From a virus: a DNA stretch of 26,009 nucleotides. The first letter of the stretch is position 1; each line of letters opens with the position of its first letter. The DNA is taken from the IMG/VR virus record IMGVR_UViG_3300034104_002844, positions 1-26,009 of that record; one strand, 5' to 3'. A program made the translations under genes and the position numbers. The notes beneath the pieces are model-generated. The model was not told where the DNA came from. It did no database searches and saw only the letters and a list, made by a program, of their open reading frames with translations. Shown in pieces: positions 23,885 to 26,009 of the stretch.

Positions 23885-24760
23885 ATTATTAATTGATTCT
23901 TTTTTTGTCTTATAAGAAGTCATAACTGGTTTTTGTCCTTTACCAGATTGTGAATCATTTTTTTCAGCACGTCTTTTTTGTTGACAAGCACTTCTTTTTT
24001 GTGAATCTGACATTTTACCAGCAACACCGGCAGCCCTACATTTAGGATATGAACCACTACTGGTGTCACTTCTACCACAAGGTGGATGTTTACCATCAAC
24101 CTTCCTACAAATATCCACCCAAGGGCCTTTTGGTTGTGATGAACCTTTTGGTTTTTTCTTTTTACCAAACCAAACAGCCAAGTCTTCCTTTATTGTATGA
24201 ACGGGATATTCTTCTTGATTATAACTACCATCTTCACTTTTTTCCCAAACACCCACAGTTCTTTTAATATTGTTTTTTAAGTTAGGTTTTTTCATATGGT
24301 CATTATAATTGTGGTCTATTTCTATATCAAACGGACTTAATAAATTCTTTTTCCATTTTTTTAATCCCAACTCAATTGGTCCATTATAAGGTCCAGCACT
24401 TATTGACGTGTCAGCTTCTTTTATTGGAACTATTTTTAAATTTTTACCTGGTGTTTTATTTATTATGTCACCATCTTCATCATTTTGGATTGGATGTTTT
24501 TTTGCGTATCGTCTTGATTTGTCTGCCTTTTTCTCAAGTTGTTTTATTTGTTTTTTTGGTGTATTCATTTTACCATCATAACTATCATATTCCAAATAAG
24601 GACTATCATAATCTGAAACACGTATTGTGAAAGGTTCTAGTTGACCATCGGAAAAATCTCTAATACCAGGTCTTAATGGTACAAGATAAGACCCACGAAC
24701 ACCACCACTATCACTAGTAGCTTCCCTAATTATTTCTTTTATCCTTTTATCGCTTATCAT
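23843..24760 (-). CDS. Modular protein with repeated prohead-protease-like sites
   Basis: This 305-residue minus-strand protein starts 'MISDKRIKEIIREA', a basic helix ending in IRE (11-13). Further (I/L)xE sites lie at 113-115 (IKE), 190-192 (IKE) and 298-300 (LTE), each just before a separate module. Module 1 is 'ATSDSGGVRGSYLVPL' (14-29). Module 2 is 'ADTSISAGPYNGPIEL' (116-131). Module 3 contains 'WFGKKKKPKG' (197-206) and 'PWVDICRKVDG', 'PPCGRSDTSSGSYPKC' and 'SQKRSACQQKRRAE' (213-266). Modules 1 and 2 share an S-x-G-x-Y-x-x-P pattern. Module 3 is a small Cys-containing domain I recall from marine phages. The last 42 bases overlap the convergent gene. An internal-capsid or structural role is inferred. 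Confidence 0.6.
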   Translation of the reverse strand: MISDKRIKEIIREATSDSGGVRGSYLVPLRPGIRDFSDGQLEPFTIRVSDYDSPYLEYDSYDGKMNTPKKQIKQLEKKADKSRRYAKKHPIQNDEDGDIINKTPGKNLKIVPIKEADTSISAGPYNGPIELGLKKWKKNLLSPFDIEIDHNYNDHMKKPNLKNNIKRTVGVWEKSEDGSYNQEEYPVHTIKEDLAVWFGKKKKPKGSSQPKGPWVDICRKVDGKHPPCGRSDTSSGSYPKCRAAGVAGKMSDSQKRSACQQKRRAEKNDSQSGKGQKPVMTSYKTKKESINNLVDRVLTEIRNSF

Positions 24761-24765
24761 TATTT

Positions 24766-24773
24766 TATAAATA
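24766..24773 (+). promoter_or_regulatory. T4-late-like TATAAATA box between divergent genes
   Basis: TATAAATA, identical to the T4 late promoter consensus, lies in the 28-base gap between the minus-strand start (24760) and the plus-strand start (24789), 15 bases before the latter. Read on the minus strand the same site is ATATTTAT, the core shared with 15553 and 19595, 6 bases before the minus-strand ATG. A late sigma is encoded at 14806. It might serve either gene. Confidence 0.35.
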
Positions 24774-24788
24774 TCTAATTAATTAAAA

Positions 24789-25004
24789 ATGGAAGAAGAA
24801 ACTAAAATTTACGGTAATTTATTTGGTGTGATAGACTTGTTTAACGAAGAACATTTAGATGCTATATTAACAACAATGGATAGAGAACACTCAATATATT
24901 ATTTGGTTGAGGCCGTTAAATCAGCTCATAAAAGGGGTGCATTTACAATTGGTGAAACTGAAGTTATATCAAAGGCAATAAGAACAATTTCTAACGAATC
25001 TTAA
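24789..25004 (+). CDS. Small protein of unknown function, conserved-looking
   Basis: This 71-residue protein reads 'MEEETKIYGNLFGVIDLFNE', then 'HLDAILTTMDREHSIYYLVE', then 'KRGAFTIGETEVISKAIRT'. It seems a compact alpha-helical protein with a Gly-rich turn. I recall similar short proteins in marine phages but cannot name a family. It has no signal or membrane segment. It lies 28 bases from a divergent gene with a TATAAATA box between them, and its stop codon is immediately next to the stop codon of the convergent minus-strand gene (25005). Confidence 0.6.
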   Translation: MEEETKIYGNLFGVIDLFNEEHLDAILTTMDREHSIYYLVEAVKSAHKRGAFTIGETEVISKAIRTISNES

Positions 25005-26009
25005 TTATCTAATCATTTTTCTCATAGTACCGTCTTCATATACCTCAATTATTACACCTGTAGTATATTTTGGGTCAACCTTTTGTCCTAATAAATTAAT
25101 ATAACCGATAATTTTTTTATCTGTAACATCCCTTGTGATAGCTATCGGCCCGTATATTTCAAATTTACCATCAATATCAAATTGTTGTAATCTATAATAA
25201 ACAATTTCACTTAAATTATTATCAATGTAAGAATATTTTAATTCTTCTGTTGAATTTCCTGCTGACGGAATTGTTGTTATTTTTCTCCAGTTTTCACCAT
25301 CAATACTTGATTCTAAATCAAAATGACTTGAATTTTGTTCGGAATCGGTAGACCATTTTATTACGTTCCATTGTTGGTATGGTAATCCCTCAAATTGAGT
25401 TAATTCAACAGGTAGTGCAACACTTAATAGTATACTATATTCTTCTATTTCACCATAACCATATCCTGTCGAATAATAGGCATCATTTGTTGGTGTTGCA
25501 TTCCAAACAGAAAGTACTCTCATTTTAACTGTACCCCCGATAGCATCATTTGGTACATTAACAGAAGTAGAACCTGTCGCACCTGGTGCTGATAATAACA
25601 CATTTTCTGTTGTTTGAAATACCCCGTCTTGGTCCCAATCAATCCAAGCGGCATAACCAGGGTACGAACCAAAAGTTAGTGTGCCTGAAACAGATATTGT
25701 ATAAACGCCGCCAATATCTAAATTACCAACAATTGAAAGGTAATCAGAATATGCGTCTCCGTCTTCAGTAGATGTGTTATTAATATCACTTAAAGTTACA
25801 TTTGTAATATAATCACCATCACTAACCCCATAAGTATATGGTGGTGCAAGTTCTAATGTGACTAAAATTGGTGATGTAACACCAGCAGGACAAGAACCAT
25901 TTACTGAAGTCGCTCTAAAATACATATTTGTTTGAGCAACATTTAGTTGTAATGTATATGGTATAATAGGATTTGTTGTTGATCCAGCAACTGTACTAAA
26001 ATTATTAAA
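25005..26009 (-). CDS. GEVED/T9SS-type surface protein, 5' end outside window
   Basis: The minus-strand frame is open from 26009 to the TAA at 25005-25007, giving 334 residues. An internal ATG at 25925 is not the true start, because the frame continues upstream with Ig-like beta sequence. From the left end of the protein: an Ig-like tail ('NMYFRATSVNGSC...', to about 25850), a GEVED-like domain (25829-25422) with 'AAWIDWDQDGVF' and 'GEIEEYSI', a T9SS-associated beta domain (25415-25131: 'LPVELTQFEG', 'FDLESSIDGENW', 'YYRLQQFDIDGKFE'), and a short C-terminal segment (25118-25008) with 'NLLGQKVDP', 'VIIEVYEDGT' and 'RKMIR'. These are typical of Bacteroidota proteins exported by the type IX system. 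Signal peptide not visible. In a phage it may be a virion adhesin or a secreted host-derived protein. Confidence 0.75.
   Translation of the reverse strand, partial: FNNFSTVAGSTTNPIIPYTLQLNVAQTNMYFRATSVNGSCPAGVTSPILVTLELAPPYTYGVSDGDYITNVTLSDINNTSTEDGDAYSDYLSIVGNLDIGGVYTISVSGTLTFGSYPGYAAWIDWDQDGVFQTTENVLLSAPGATGSTSVNVPNDAIGGTVKMRVLSVWNATPTNDAYYSTGYGYGEIEEYSILLSVALPVELTQFEGLPYQQWNVIKWSTDSEQNSSHFDLESSIDGENWRKITTIPSAGNSTEELKYSYIDNNLSEIVYYRLQQFDIDGKFEIYGPIAITRDVTDKKIIGYINLLGQKVDPKYTTGVIIEVYEDGTMRKMIR

Noticed and set aside
24376-24630. Plus-strand open frame opposite the modular minus-strand gene
   Set aside because: The minus-strand frame shows conserved modules; this frame gives a Leu/His/Phe-rich product with no recognisable content.
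25925-25925. ATG at 25925 as the start of the T9SS-type protein
   Set aside because: The frame remains open to the window edge with beta-domain-like sequence upstream, so the ATG is internal.
1-26009. Possibility that the whole window is a host capsule or O-antigen locus
   Set aside because: The sugar genes are interleaved with dut, phoH, a late-type sigma, a gp5-like spike and other virion-type genes on the same continuous strand, which is phage-like.

Overview
This window is best read as part of the genome of a large tailed phage (Caudoviricetes, probably a myovirus) infecting a member of the Bacteroidota. The phage assignment rests on dUTPase, PhoH, a late-type sigma factor, a gp5-like baseplate/spike protein, other virion-type proteins, and nearly continuous packing of genes on one strand. 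The Bacteroidota host is supported by three things. The base composition is very AT-rich, with A-rich rather than Shine-Dalgarno-type start regions. There is an exact Bacteroidota-type promoter (TTTG, 19 bases, TATCTTTG) at 23393-23423. The partial protein at the right end has a GEVED-like domain and a type IX secretion (T9SS)-style C-terminus. The standard genetic code is used, with TAA, TGA and TAG stops all present. I see no tRNA, rRNA, CRISPR array or insertion sequence.

Layout. (1) 1-14806 is mostly a sugar-modification island: about nine glycosyltransferase or GT-like genes, two GDP-mannose-dehydratase-like SDR genes, a sugar C-methyltransferase and three consecutive FkbM methyltransferases. 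Nucleotide-metabolism genes (a DEDDy exonuclease and dUTPase) lie near its left end. PhoH, a degenerate HAD-like protein and a small unknown gene lie inside its right part. (2) 14806-15552 encodes a sigma factor resembling T4 gp55-type late sigma. (3) 15565-22903 encodes virion proteins: a small coiled-coil protein, a 645-residue structural candidate, a small helical protein, the gp5-like spike/baseplate protein, a DNRLRE-like protein and a cysteine-rich repeat protein. (4) 22896-26009 is a mixed-strand region. It holds two proteins with capsid-targeting-like ends, a single gene behind the Bacteroidota promoter, a small conserved-looking gene, and a 5'-truncated T9SS-type protein on the minus strand.

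How the genes may work together. The intact Gmd should make GDP-4-keto-6-deoxymannose from host GDP-mannose. The C-methyltransferase belongs to a family that acts on NDP-4-keto-6-deoxysugars, the second SDR could reduce or epimerise the keto sugar, and the FkbM enzymes could O-methylate the product. The glycosyltransferases would then assemble it on a virion protein, on DNA, or on a host surface glycan. The sigma factor sits directly upstream of the virion genes and may drive them; a candidate motif (ATATTTAT/TATAAATA) recurs in three short intergenic gaps.

The most novel-looking features are the minus-strand protein at 23843-24760, in which (I/L)xE sites matching the T4-type prohead-protease consensus precede each module; the seven-fold CxxC repeat protein; the T9SS-tailed phage protein; and the Gmd paralogue that has lost its catalytic Glu. 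All calls come from reading the sequence; no database search was run.
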